From NCBI GenBank assembly GCA_035297145.1, contig DATGZN010000019.1:15297-79296 (forward strand): a stretch of DNA of 64,000 nucleotides, given 5' to 3'. The translations under genes and the position numbers were made by a program. Shown here piece after piece: positions 9,486 to 17,480 of the stretch. How positions within the stretch are numbered: the first letter of the stretch is position 1; every line of letters begins with the position of its first letter. The stretch comes from QHXW01 sp035297145. Its GTDB lineage: Bacteria; Acidobacteriota; Terriglobia; Bryobacterales; Bryobacteraceae. The notes below the pieces were generated by a model. That model had not been told where the DNA came from. It did no database searches and saw only the letters and a program-made list of their open reading frames with translations.

Positions 9486-9544
9486 GGCGAGGCATGCCTC
9501 GCCCCTACATCCCATGCTTCGTAGGGGCCGGGCACGCCCGGCCC
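9486..9544. repeat. Two adjacent intergenic hairpins (REP-like)
   Basis: A perfect 18-bp palindrome GGCGAGGCATGCCTCGCC occupies 9486-9503. About 20 bp further on lies a 9-bp stem, GGGCCGGGC (9525-9533) and GCCCGGCCC (9536-9544), with a 2-base loop. The core of the second hairpin recurs at 49807-49824. The element lies between the divergent starts of the dehydrogenase and HicB genes, and the whole 9393-9613 gap carries no gene. Confidence 0.6.
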
Positions 9545-9613
9545 GCCGCGACGAAATGACTGGGGCAGTTCACTAGGAAGGTCCGCTCCGGCGATAATGG
9601 ACGCCAAACAGCG

Positions 9614-9838
9614 ATGGAAGTGATCAGCGTAGAATCAATTCCGATCGTCGTTGGACGCGAGGAAGACGGCCGCTGGTGGGCTGACATCGAGTCCATGCCG
9701 GGAGTGATGGCCTACGGTGACACGCGCGAGTCGGCGATTGCGGCTGTGCGTGCGCTGGCGTTGCGCGTTGCCGCAGATTGCATCGATCACGGTGAAGAAG
9801 TGCCTGCCGTGTTTGCGAAGCTGTTTTCAGTGGCATGA
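9614..9838 (+). CDS. hicB: HicB-family antitoxin
   Basis: 74 residues matching the HicB partial RNase-H-like fold: IPIVVGREEDGRWWADIESM, PGVMAYGDTRESAIAAVRAL, then ALRVAADCIDHGEEVP. HicB normally neutralises the mRNA interferase HicA and may repress its own operon. This protein has only the core domain, without a C-terminal DNA-binding extension. No intact hicA is adjacent: the frame starting in its stop codon (9835-9963) encodes only 42 residues. It may be an orphan antitoxin or the survivor of a decayed module. Confidence 0.8.
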   Translation: MEVISVESIPIVVGREEDGRWWADIESMPGVMAYGDTRESAIAAVRALALRVAADCIDHGEEVPAVFAKLFSVA

Positions 9839-9963
9839 GCCGCTGGCGATGGGTGAAGGCAGAAAAAAGCGATTCCTCGGATAGGGCGTTTTTCCTCCAA
9901 GTGCCCGCTCCACTTCCCACAACGCCGCACACAGCGAAATACGCTAGAATCTCAAATCGATGA
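9835..9963 (+). CDS. 42-residue ORF linking hicB and the ion channel gene; possible hicA remnant
   Basis: It starts at an ATGA overlap with the hicB stop and ends in an ATGA overlap with the channel start, so three frames are chained with 4-bp overlaps. The protein begins MSRWRWVKAEKSDSSDR, faintly like the N terminus of HicA (MSRxPxVKxxE), but lacks the HicA catalytic His and the rest of the double-stranded-RNA-binding fold. It could be a truncated hicA, a coupling ORF or chance. Confidence 0.3.
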   Translation: MSRWRWVKAEKSDSSDRAFFLQVPAPLPTTPHTAKYARISNR

Positions 9964-10889
9964 GAGCGATTTGGCTTGGCAAATCTTTGAAGCTGGTCGG
10001 GGCTCTACTGGCCAGCCTTTTCCTGAATCTGCCGATCGATCTCTACAGAAACGGTCGAAACGACGTGATGGTTTTAGGTTCCGCGATCGCCATCCCTTTC
10101 GTCGGTGTTGGTGTTCTGGAGTTTCTACGTCACTCGGGCCGGCTTCGGAACTTTCTTGCACAGCGCAGCTTCGACGGGATGCTTGTCAGGACGTTCATGT
10201 GCACCCTCCCTTCGTTTGTCGCAAATGTAATCGCTGCATTCTCGCCGACTCTGTATTCTGGTGGCCTCCAATATGGAATGTTGGTTGGTTTGCTTACGGT
10301 AGCTCCGTATGCGACTCTTGACCGCCCCCAAATCACGGATCTCCGATACTGGATGAAGAGCGGGGTTGCGATCGCAGTTGCCTTGGGAGGCCTCATTTAC
10401 TTCTTGGGCGGCCGCTCGGCCGCTGCGCTCATCCACGCCTTGGGATCGGCCTTGGTCTATCTAGCGGGCCTTTGGCTGGGCCTCATGCTCGGGAACAACG
10501 TCAACAAGTGGATCGTCGCCTTGCAGCCAACGTTCCAACTCCTGAGAGTAATGGGCACGACTCTGATGGCATTCGCTGTCGGCTACTTCGCGATTGTAAC
10601 GGTCTTTTCGACGCTTTTTGCTGCCGTTTGGCGGCTCGCAGGGTCAGACTCGTTTGCGGGACTGCCAGCAAGTCCAGCCCTGCCGACGTTCATGTACTTC
10701 TCATTGGTTACCGCGACGACAGTTGGATACGGCGATATTGTCCCAAAATCAGCGATCGCAAGATCACTGACAGGCCTCGAGGCGATAGTATCGCTTGCCT
10801 GGACACTTGTTGTATTTGCGGCGCTGTCCGTACGGTTTGCTGCCGCGGCGGTACACCCCAAGTCGCCTAACCGGGAGCCGCAGCAGTGA
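9960..10889 (+). CDS. Potassium-channel-like membrane protein (Ion_trans_2)
   Basis: 309 residues, with about six hydrophobic segments before a C-terminal pore module. The pore helix and selectivity filter read SLVTATTVGYGDIVPKS near residues 250-266; TVGYGD is the classical K+ filter, flanked by two transmembrane helices as in KcsA-type channels. The long N-terminal membrane part does not show the Arg-rich S4 of voltage sensors, and no C-terminal RCK/TrkA domain is present, so gating is unclear. The start overlaps the 42-residue ORF by 4 bp and there is no Shine-Dalgarno of its own. Confidence 0.85.
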   Translation: MRAIWLGKSLKLVGALLASLFLNLPIDLYRNGRNDVMVLGSAIAIPFVGVGVLEFLRHSGRLRNFLAQRSFDGMLVRTFMCTLPSFVANVIAAFSPTLYSGGLQYGMLVGLLTVAPYATLDRPQITDLRYWMKSGVAIAVALGGLIYFLGGRSAAALIHALGSALVYLAGLWLGLMLGNNVNKWIVALQPTFQLLRVMGTTLMAFAVGYFAIVTVFSTLFAAVWRLAGSDSFAGLPASPALPTFMYFSLVTATTVGYGDIVPKSAIARSLTGLEAIVSLAWTLVVFAALSVRFAAAAVHPKSPNREPQQ

Positions 10890-11045
10890 CTGTTCAGAGT
10901 AACTTGCCCGAGTGAAGGTGCCGCGCCGCGTGCCCCAAGTCTGTTCGAGGAAGTTGCAATCCACTTGGACGCATACCCGACGGGTTGATGTGAACTGCTC
11001 AACGGTCATCCGACGGCATTAGTTCGGGATCAAGCCCCTGCCGTC

Positions 11046-12071
11046 CTACTTCTCGTGCCCCTGCTGGTAGTGCATTGCCAGCAGGTCCAGTCCGAAGTCG
11101 CCGTTGAAGTCGCGCCAGACGGAGTGGATGTGGTTGGCGTTGTTCTGGGTGTTGTCGTACTCAATCAGAAATGTCGGCGACTGGATGCGGTAGTAGTGCG
11201 GGCCGCCGCGCTCTTCCACGCCCGCCCAGGCGAAGGACAGGTTCGTGCCAGCTTGCTTGACATGCTCCATGCGGGTTTGCGCGAGCTGCTCGGGCACGTT
11301 TTCGGCATAGTCGGAGAGCAGCGTCAGTAGCAGGTCGAACTGCTTCTTGGTCATCTTCGCGGCGGAGAGGCCCGAGGGCTGCCCTTCGAGCGCGGCTTTG
11401 CGCGAGGCCGCCGTGAGGATGTCCGGAAACGCCTTGTCGGTCACAATGGCGATTTTCTTCTGCTCCGGAGTCAGCGATTCGAGCAGGTCGCGTGCGAGAT
11501 CCTCCTCGGCGGCCAGAATGCGTAATCCCTTGCGCGGGCCTTCGCGCACTTCGGCGGGATTGGAACCGAAGAAGCTGGGCGTATCGGCAATCTTGCCGTT
11601 GACGACGGTGAAGTTCTGGCTGAGATGGTGGCCCTCGACGCGGTATCCCCAGGTGCCTGTGTCGGACGGCTCGCCGAAGACGCTGAAGTAGTATTTCTGC
11701 GGATTGCGGTAATTGGGGTCGGCGTTTTCCAGGATGCGCAGGACGTCCTCCAGGCTCATGATGCTGACAGCTTTGATGTAACCCTGCTGGCTGAGGCCGG
11801 CCGCCAGCAGCGCGTGCGCCAGCGCCTTTTGTTGCGGCTGCATATCGAGCAGCGGGAGGCCTTTGCGCTCCTTCGGTATGAAATGCCAGTTCTGGCGCTC
11901 GTCGGCCTGGAACGGGAACGTGGCCTGGGCGCGCTGCTCGGGCGTCAGCGCCGCCAGAAAGTGCTGCGCGGCGAGCGTCATTACGGTAGAGGAATTCACG
12001 CGGTAGTAGGCGGCGGAAAGCAACATCGCTGCAATGGTCAACGCAACCAGGCGAACCAACCAATCTCTCAT
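11046..12071 (-). CDS. DUF3500 family protein
   Basis: 341 residues from the ATG at 12071, which has GAGGAG 7 bases upstream; the frame extends to 12131 without a ribosome site. The N-terminal hydrophobic segment (LVRLVALTIAAMLLSAAYY) is a signal anchor or peptide. The body carries DUF3500 hallmarks: repeated LTPEQ(R/K) segments, WGYRVEGHHLSQNFTVVNG near residue 160, and the C-terminal HIHSVWRDFNGDFG. The family is found in Acidobacteria, Planctomycetes and others with no established function. Monocistronic and convergent with the channel gene. Confidence 0.85.
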   Translation of the reverse strand: MRDWLVRLVALTIAAMLLSAAYYRVNSSTVMTLAAQHFLAALTPEQRAQATFPFQADERQNWHFIPKERKGLPLLDMQPQQKALAHALLAAGLSQQGYIKAVSIMSLEDVLRILENADPNYRNPQKYYFSVFGEPSDTGTWGYRVEGHHLSQNFTVVNGKIADTPSFFGSNPAEVREGPRKGLRILAAEEDLARDLLESLTPEQKKIAIVTDKAFPDILTAASRKAALEGQPSGLSAAKMTKKQFDLLLTLLSDYAENVPEQLAQTRMEHVKQAGTNLSFAWAGVEERGGPHYYRIQSPTFLIEYDNTQNNANHIHSVWRDFNGDFGLDLLAMHYQQGHEK

Positions 12072-12164
12072 TTTCCCGCTCCTCGGTGGGATTAGCTTAT
12101 CAGGTTTGAAAAGGCTGTTGAGAACCGCCATCCGGATTCTCGATGCACTTGGCCCGCACAGCGC

Positions 12165-13643
12165 TTACCGCCTCAGAACTTCGCTTAGACGGCTAACGGC
12201 GGCTGGCATTTCCAATGCCTTTGTACTTCCAAAGCCGAGAATGAAGCCCTGGCGGACGTCCTTGCCCAGATAGGAAGTCGACAGCGGCCATAGCCAAAGA
12301 TTGTATCGAGCGGCGCGCGCCGAAATCTGCTGATCGTTCGATTCCGGCGGAAGTGTCACCACCAGGTGCATGCCGGCCTCCGCGCCTAGAATCTCCAATC
12401 GGCCGCCGAACTCGCGTCGAAGGGTGTCGACCAGCGCACTCCTCCGCTCGCTGTATAGCAACCGGGTTTTCCGGATATGCCGCGCGAAGTGTCCCTCGTT
12501 GATGAAGTCGGCAACCACCGCCTGATGCAGGTGTGGCGGGCAGAGGTCGACCGCGCGGCGGACCGCCGCAAAACGATCGACCAGGTCAGCCGGAATGACC
12601 ATGTATCCGAGACGTAGCGATGGGAACAGAGTCTTACTGAAGGTTCCGACGTAAATGACGCGAGAGCCACGATCCAGCCCTTGCAGCGAGGCGATCGGCA
12701 TGCTTTGATAGCGATACTCGCTGTCGTAATCGTCCTCCACAATCCAGGCGCCGGTGTTGTGCGCCCAATCGAGTAGCTGGAAACGGCGCGAAGCACTCAT
12801 GGTTACGCCGAGCGGATACTGATGAGACGGCGTAACGAAGGCGGCGCGTGCCCTTCGGCATCGCTTGATACCGGCAGCCACGTTCATACCCTCGCCATCG
12901 ACGGGAACAGGAATGAGTTGACAGCCCGCCATCGCCAGGGCGTGCCGCATCAACTCGTATCCAGGGTCCTCGATCCAGACCGGCCTGCCAGGGTCAAGCA
13001 AAACCCGTGCCGAGAGATCCAGCGCCTGCTGCGAACCGCTGACGATCATGATTTGCCGCGCCTCGCAATGCACCGCCCGTGAGGTCCGCACATAGGTTGC
13101 GATGGTTTCGCGAAGTTCCTTGGAACCCATGGGATCGCTGTAATTCAACGCGCTGGCCCGTACCTTTCGGGCGTGGCGTGCCACCAGGTTCGACCACACC
13201 TGAAACGGAAAATGATCGAACGCGAGTTGGCCTACGCTGAAGGCGCCGGAACCGTACGTCCACGGAGCCTTCTCGCGGCCGGCTAGAAACTCGGAAGCGC
13301 GAGAGAGCACGCGGGGGCCTGACCGAGCGTTCTCCGGTCCGGTGCCCAGGGCAACGCAAGATGTCATTTGGTCCGGCAGTGAAGTTGACACGAACGTGCC
13401 CGCCCCCACGCGGCTTTCGAAGTAGCCCTCGGCCAGGAGCTGCCCGTAAGCTCCGAGGACCGGTATGCGCGAAATTCCCAGTTCGGCGGCGAGCGCCCGT
13501 GTCGACGGAATCTGCTGTCCGGCTTGTAAACTGCGGCCGATGATCCTCGTGCGGTACGCATCGTAGATCTGCCTGTGCAGCGGCTTCGCTTCCTTACGGT
13601 CTACGGCTATTACGGGAGAGAAACCGCCGGGCCGGGTCTTCAT
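12165..13643 (-). CDS. MocR/PdxR-type regulator (GntR HTH fused to aminotransferase domain)
   Basis: 492 residues from the ATG at 13643. The N-terminal winged helix (about residues 15-85) reads KPLHRQIYDAYRTRIIGRSL, QAGQQIPSTRALAAELGISR, followed by EGYFESRVGAGTFV. A fold-type-I aminotransferase domain follows, with the PLP Schiff-base Lys in YVGTFSKTLFPSLRLGY near residue 320. MocR proteins use PLP or an aminated ligand as effector and often control vitamin B6, GABA or taurine genes; the characterised PdxR activates pdxST. Here the divergent neighbour is msrA, which is not a known target. An upstream in-frame ATG at 13754 would overlap msrA and is less likely. Confidence 0.85.
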   Translation of the reverse strand: MKTRPGGFSPVIAVDRKEAKPLHRQIYDAYRTRIIGRSLQAGQQIPSTRALAAELGISRIPVLGAYGQLLAEGYFESRVGAGTFVSTSLPDQMTSCVALGTGPENARSGPRVLSRASEFLAGREKAPWTYGSGAFSVGQLAFDHFPFQVWSNLVARHARKVRASALNYSDPMGSKELRETIATYVRTSRAVHCEARQIMIVSGSQQALDLSARVLLDPGRPVWIEDPGYELMRHALAMAGCQLIPVPVDGEGMNVAAGIKRCRRARAAFVTPSHQYPLGVTMSASRRFQLLDWAHNTGAWIVEDDYDSEYRYQSMPIASLQGLDRGSRVIYVGTFSKTLFPSLRLGYMVIPADLVDRFAAVRRAVDLCPPHLHQAVVADFINEGHFARHIRKTRLLYSERRSALVDTLRREFGGRLEILGAEAGMHLVVTLPPESNDQQISARAARYNLWLWPLSTSYLGKDVRQGFILGFGSTKALEMPAAVSRLSEVLRR

Positions 13644-13666
13644 AGTTTCATCATAGTGGTCATATT
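13641..13666. promoter_or_regulatory. Direct repeats at the mocR start, candidate MocR site
   Basis: CATAGT occurs at 13641-13646 and 13652-13657, 11 bp apart, and CATATT at 13661-13666. MocR regulators typically bind direct repeats on one DNA face. The first repeat covers the mocR start codon, so binding here would suit autorepression. Weak evidence. Confidence 0.3.
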
Positions 13667-13702
13667 GAAATCGGTCTAGCTGGCTATTGCCTTCGACCAC
13701 TT

Positions 13703-14440
13703 TTGGAATCAGGATGGGGGGAGAGGTTAGAGTTGAGTTTTCGTGACATTGCACTCCGCCGAGGTGGTGGAGTCTTCAGGGGTTTTTCAGAATCGCTTCG
13801 CGCACGACATTTCTTCAGAATCTCGTGTACCTTTCTAGGGACCGTGATATCGATCGCCGCCGCTACGTTTCCGGCTCCGACGATCGATGAGACGGCGCAC
13901 GCTTCAAAGCCTGAGACTGCCGTCTTAGCGGGCGGTTGTTTTTGGGGGATGGAGGCTGTCTTCGACCACGTGAAAGGGGTTGTCAGCGTTGTATCGGGCT
14001 ATTCCGGCGGCGACAGCGACACCGCGCACTCCGACCAGGTGGAAACGGGCCGGACCGGCCATGCCGAATCGGTCGAGATCACGTACGATCCATCGCAGAT
14101 CACTTACGGCCAGTTGCTGAAAGTGTTTTTCGCCATCGCCCACGACCCGACGCAGTTGAACCGGCAAGGGCCGGATAGCGGGAAGCAATATCGCTCGGTG
14201 ATTTTCTACGCCGGCGATGAGCAGAAGAGAGTCGCCGAGACCTACATTCGCCAGCTCAGCGCCGTGCGCATCTTCAAGCACAAGATCGTAACCCAGGTGG
14301 TTCCCCTTGCAGGGTTCTATCCCGCCGAGGACGTTCTCCAGCATTACAGCGAACACCATCCGACGAGTTCTTACGTTGTGCAAAACGATCTGCCGAAGCT
14401 GGAAGCGCTGAAAGCGCGGTATCCCGATCTGTACCGGTGA
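13703..14440 (+). CDS. msrA: Peptide-methionine (S)-S-oxide reductase MsrA, probably exported
   Basis: MsrA reduces methionine-S-sulfoxide in proteins. The catalytic motif is AGGCFWGMEAVF near residue 76 (nucleophilic Cys in GCFWG), followed by SGYSGGD and VEITYDPSQITYGQLL, with family-typical HDPTQLNRQGPDSGKQYRS near residue 150. There is a hydrophobic segment before the catalytic domain (FFRISCTFLGTVISIAAATF), so the enzyme is likely periplasmic or membrane-anchored. The true start is uncertain between the ATG at 13703 and internal TTG/GTG codons. It overlaps the next gene by a single base (TGATG). Confidence 0.9.
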   Translation: MESGWGERLELSFRDIALRRGGGVFRGFSESLRARHFFRISCTFLGTVISIAAATFPAPTIDETAHASKPETAVLAGGCFWGMEAVFDHVKGVVSVVSGYSGGDSDTAHSDQVETGRTGHAESVEITYDPSQITYGQLLKVFFAIAHDPTQLNRQGPDSGKQYRSVIFYAGDEQKRVAETYIRQLSAVRIFKHKIVTQVVPLAGFYPAEDVLQHYSEHHPTSSYVVQNDLPKLEALKARYPDLYR

Positions 14441-16425
14441 TGATGTCTCCATCCCAAGTCCTGATCAGTGCGCTGGTGTTCTCTTTCACCTTGAGCGCCG
14501 CGACCGATCCATCCCCGGTAACGTTTTCCAAGGATGTTTTGCCTGTGTTGCAGAAGCACTGCCAGGAATGCCATCGTCCCGGTGAGGCCGCTCCGTTTTC
14601 CCTGCTCACCTACGAAGAAGCCAGGCCGTGGGCCAAAGCGATGAAGGAAGCGGTGCTGCTGCGGAAGATGCCGCCATGGTTCGCCGATCCGCTCATCGGA
14701 AAGTTCGCCAACGACCGGTCGCTTTCGGAGACGGAGATCTCCACGCTAGTGGCTTGGTCCGACCAGGGCGCGGCGCACGGTGATCCCAAGGACGCTCCCG
14801 CGCCACTACAATTTCTCGAAGGCTGGCGGATTCCGAAGCCGGACGTCGTGATCGAAATGCCGAACGCTTTTCATGTTCCGGCATCCGGCATCATCGATTA
14901 CCAGCATATCGTCGTGCCTTCGGGGATCACCGAAGATCGATGGGTGCAGTTTGCCGAGGCACGGCCAGGGAATCCGGCGCTGGTGCATCACATCGTGGTG
15001 TTTACTCGGGAGCCAGGGTCGAAGTGGCTGAAGGGCGCCAAGCCTGGTGTGCCGTTTGTTCCCGATCCGAAAAAGATCAAGAGGAAGAAGGAAGACGAAG
15101 GGGTCCCGGGCGAGGCAGTGGCAGGCTATGCGCCGGGAGCGCTCCCCATGCAACTCAAGCCCGGACAAGCGATCTTGATTAAAGCGGGCTCGGACATTGT
15201 GTTCCAGGTGCACTACACCACCAACGGCAAGCCCGGCCCAGACCGGAGCAGGATCGGTTTTGTGTTCGCCCCGGGACCTCCTAAGCAACGCGTCGTCGGT
15301 CTGGCCGCGTACAACAGCGACTTCAAGATCCCTGCCGGAGATGCGAACTACAGAGTGGACTCGGTGTACGATCTGGGCGCGCAGGTGGAATTGACCAGCA
15401 TGCAACCCCACATGCATTCGCGCGGCAAGGACTTCGAGTTCCGCGCCATTTACCCCACCGGCGAGAGCGAAACCTTACTGCGCGTGCTCGACTACAGCTT
15501 CAGCTGGCAGCTTTCCTACGAGTTGGCGAAACCAATGATTCTCCCCAAGGGAACCAGGATTCAGTGCACCGCGCACTTCGATAATTCGGCGAACAATCCA
15601 AACAATCCGGACCCGGGCAAGGAAGTGGCCTGGGGCGATCAGAGCCGGGACGAGATGATGATCGGCTTCTTCTCAGTGGCCATTGACGCCAACGTGCCGT
15701 CGAAGAGCCTGGAAGCGGAGCGGAGCACGGAGGTCAAGCCTCATGCCAAATCGAAGAAGGAATCGGACGCATTGCGCGCATTTCAAGACGCCCAGACTCC
15801 CGATCAGCAACTGCAGGCCATCGAGGACATTCTCACCAACTTCCCGGATACCGAATTCAAGGTCATGCTGCTCCAGACTGGGATGCAGATTGAGCAGCGT
15901 AAGGACGACTTCGCAAAAGTGCTGTTCTATGGCGAGCGGCTGCTCAATGCTGATCCGAAAGGTGCCTTCGCTCTGGTCACCATGGCTGGAGAGATAGCCC
16001 GTCATACGCGTGAATTTGACCTGGATAAAGAGCAAAAACTCGCCAAGGTGGATGAGTACGCCAAATCCGGACTGGAGGCTGCGAAAGTAATGCCCAGGCC
16101 CAGCGGCATTACCGACGACCAGTGGGACCCTGCAAAGAAGGATTTTCAGGCCCAGGCATACGAAGCGATGGGGCGAGCGGCAGGGTTACGGAAGAAGTAC
16201 GACGAAGCCGTCGCGGACTACAAGCAAGCCATCTCAATAGCCGCCACGCCGGACGCGATTACGTGGGCCCGCTTGGGCCAGGTTTACGAGGATTCCGGCA
16301 AACTCGACGATGCCGCGGACGCGTTCGACAAGGCTCTCGCCACCCCCAACATCAGCCCGCAGGTTAAATCGGTGGTCCAGGCCAAGAAGAACGAAGTCGC
16401 CAAACGAAAAGGCGCCGGATCGTAG
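14440..16425 (+). CDS. Haem c / PHM-type copper monooxygenase-like protein with TPR tail
   Basis: About 661 residues. After a signal peptide, a cytochrome-c-like segment carries CQECH (about residues 41-45). A two-domain region then shows the copper-ligand pattern of ascorbate-dependent monooxygenases (PHM/DBH): paired His in LVHHIVVF (near 182), FQVHYTTNG, HxH in MQPHMHSRGKDF (near 324-326) and a late Met in RDEMMIGFF (near 405). The last ~250 residues contain helical TPR-like repeats (KKYDEAVADYKQAISIAA, SGKLDDAADAFDKAL). Electrons could pass from the haem to the copper sites. Periplasmic. Translationally coupled to msrA. Substrate unknown. Start codons GTG 14437, ATG 14440 and ATG 14443 are all possible. 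Confidence 0.75.
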   Translation: MMSPSQVLISALVFSFTLSAATDPSPVTFSKDVLPVLQKHCQECHRPGEAAPFSLLTYEEARPWAKAMKEAVLLRKMPPWFADPLIGKFANDRSLSETEISTLVAWSDQGAAHGDPKDAPAPLQFLEGWRIPKPDVVIEMPNAFHVPASGIIDYQHIVVPSGITEDRWVQFAEARPGNPALVHHIVVFTREPGSKWLKGAKPGVPFVPDPKKIKRKKEDEGVPGEAVAGYAPGALPMQLKPGQAILIKAGSDIVFQVHYTTNGKPGPDRSRIGFVFAPGPPKQRVVGLAAYNSDFKIPAGDANYRVDSVYDLGAQVELTSMQPHMHSRGKDFEFRAIYPTGESETLLRVLDYSFSWQLSYELAKPMILPKGTRIQCTAHFDNSANNPNNPDPGKEVAWGDQSRDEMMIGFFSVAIDANVPSKSLEAERSTEVKPHAKSKKESDALRAFQDAQTPDQQLQAIEDILTNFPDTEFKVMLLQTGMQIEQRKDDFAKVLFYGERLLNADPKGAFALVTMAGEIARHTREFDLDKEQKLAKVDEYAKSGLEAAKVMPRPSGITDDQWDPAKKDFQAQAYEAMGRAAGLRKKYDEAVADYKQAISIAATPDAITWARLGQVYEDSGKLDDAADAFDKALATPNISPQVKSVVQAKKNEVAKRKGAGS

Positions 16426-16446
16426 GGCTCGACAGGCCGCTCGATA

Positions 16447-17325
16447 TCAGAACGGGAAATCCACTTTGGCCTGCTGCACTGGCGTGGTTGCCATCAGGTA
16501 GCGGTAGGGATTGACCGGCGCCTTGTGGATGCGGACTTCATAGTGCAGATGCGGGGCGGTGACACGCCCGGTGGCGCCCACGGCGCCCAAGAACTCGCCC
16601 TGCCGGATTTCCTGGCCCTCGATCACGTCGACGCGGGAAAGGTGCGCGTAGTAGGTTTCAAACCCGTTGCCGTGATCTATCACGACCAGGCGTCCGTAGG
16701 TACTGAACCGGTCGGCGAAAGTCACAACGCCATCGGCGGTGGCGCGAACAGACGTGCCGCTGGGAGCGGAGATGTCGACGCCGGAATGCCAGGCGCCTTC
16801 ACCCGAGAACGGGTCGCTCCGCTGGCCGAAACTGCTCATGAGCGGGCCGTCGACGGGCCAGATGCTGGGCTTCGTGTTCAGGTGCCAGCGGCGCGCATAG
16901 CTGGAGCGAGAGAGGTTGGAGCTGCGCAGGTAGTTGTATTCGTCCAGACTTTCCGAGAATGACGGGACTAGCTTGCCTTCAGAAGCGATATCGCTGGGGC
17001 CTTCGAGCTTCTCCTTGATCCCGTATGCTACCGAAACTTCATTGGCGAAGATCTCGAGCGAGGCGAGCTGTTCATTGGTCTGATTCACGACTTTCTGAAG
17101 ATTCCGGTAACGGGCGCGAAGCTGATCGGCTTCCTGCTGCAGGGAGTTGTAATTGGCGACTTTCCAGGCCATGCGGGCATAACTGGAAACGAACCCGAAT
17201 ATGGAAAAACCGCCGACCATGGCCAGCGCGAGCACGATATAAAGGACTTGATGGGGAATATGAATGCGTCGAAGTCTGCCGTGAAGCGAATGCGCGAGTA
17301 CCAGAATAAAATACTGTTGCTTCAT
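16447..17325 (-). CDS. M23 (LytM-type) metallopeptidase, membrane anchored
   Basis: 292 residues from the ATG at 17325, preceded by AAGGAG. A basic N terminus, one transmembrane helix (VLYIVLALAMVGGFSIFGFV) and a coiled-coil (NYNSLQQEADQLRARYRNLQ and onward) lead to a C-terminal LytM domain. Zinc ligands are visible in WHSGVDISAP (HxxxD) and in the last HxH of APHLHYEV. The family cleaves peptidoglycan cross-bridges or, when degenerate, activates amidases; here the ligands are intact. It faces the periplasm. Monocistronic. Confidence 0.9.
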   Translation of the reverse strand: MKQQYFILVLAHSLHGRLRRIHIPHQVLYIVLALAMVGGFSIFGFVSSYARMAWKVANYNSLQQEADQLRARYRNLQKVVNQTNEQLASLEIFANEVSVAYGIKEKLEGPSDIASEGKLVPSFSESLDEYNYLRSSNLSRSSYARRWHLNTKPSIWPVDGPLMSSFGQRSDPFSGEGAWHSGVDISAPSGTSVRATADGVVTFADRFSTYGRLVVIDHGNGFETYYAHLSRVDVIEGQEIRQGEFLGAVGATGRVTAPHLHYEVRIHKAPVNPYRYLMATTPVQQAKVDFPF

Positions 17326-17480
17326 CCCTTCTCCTTTTTTTCTACTCCGGATGTATGGCGCGGCGCGGTGCTTGGACGCCAGTGCCATTACCGTCGGCCT
17401 GGCATTAGGAATTGTTAAGGTTTAAACTTTACCAGCTAGCGAAGTTGCGTGTCAAGGCTGCCTATTGTTAGGATTCGGGC

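Noticed and set aside
11161..12063. 300-codon frame on the same strand as the DUF3500 gene but out of phase
   Set aside because: Translation is Arg/Pro-rich and lacks the DUF3500 motifs that the other phase shows throughout.
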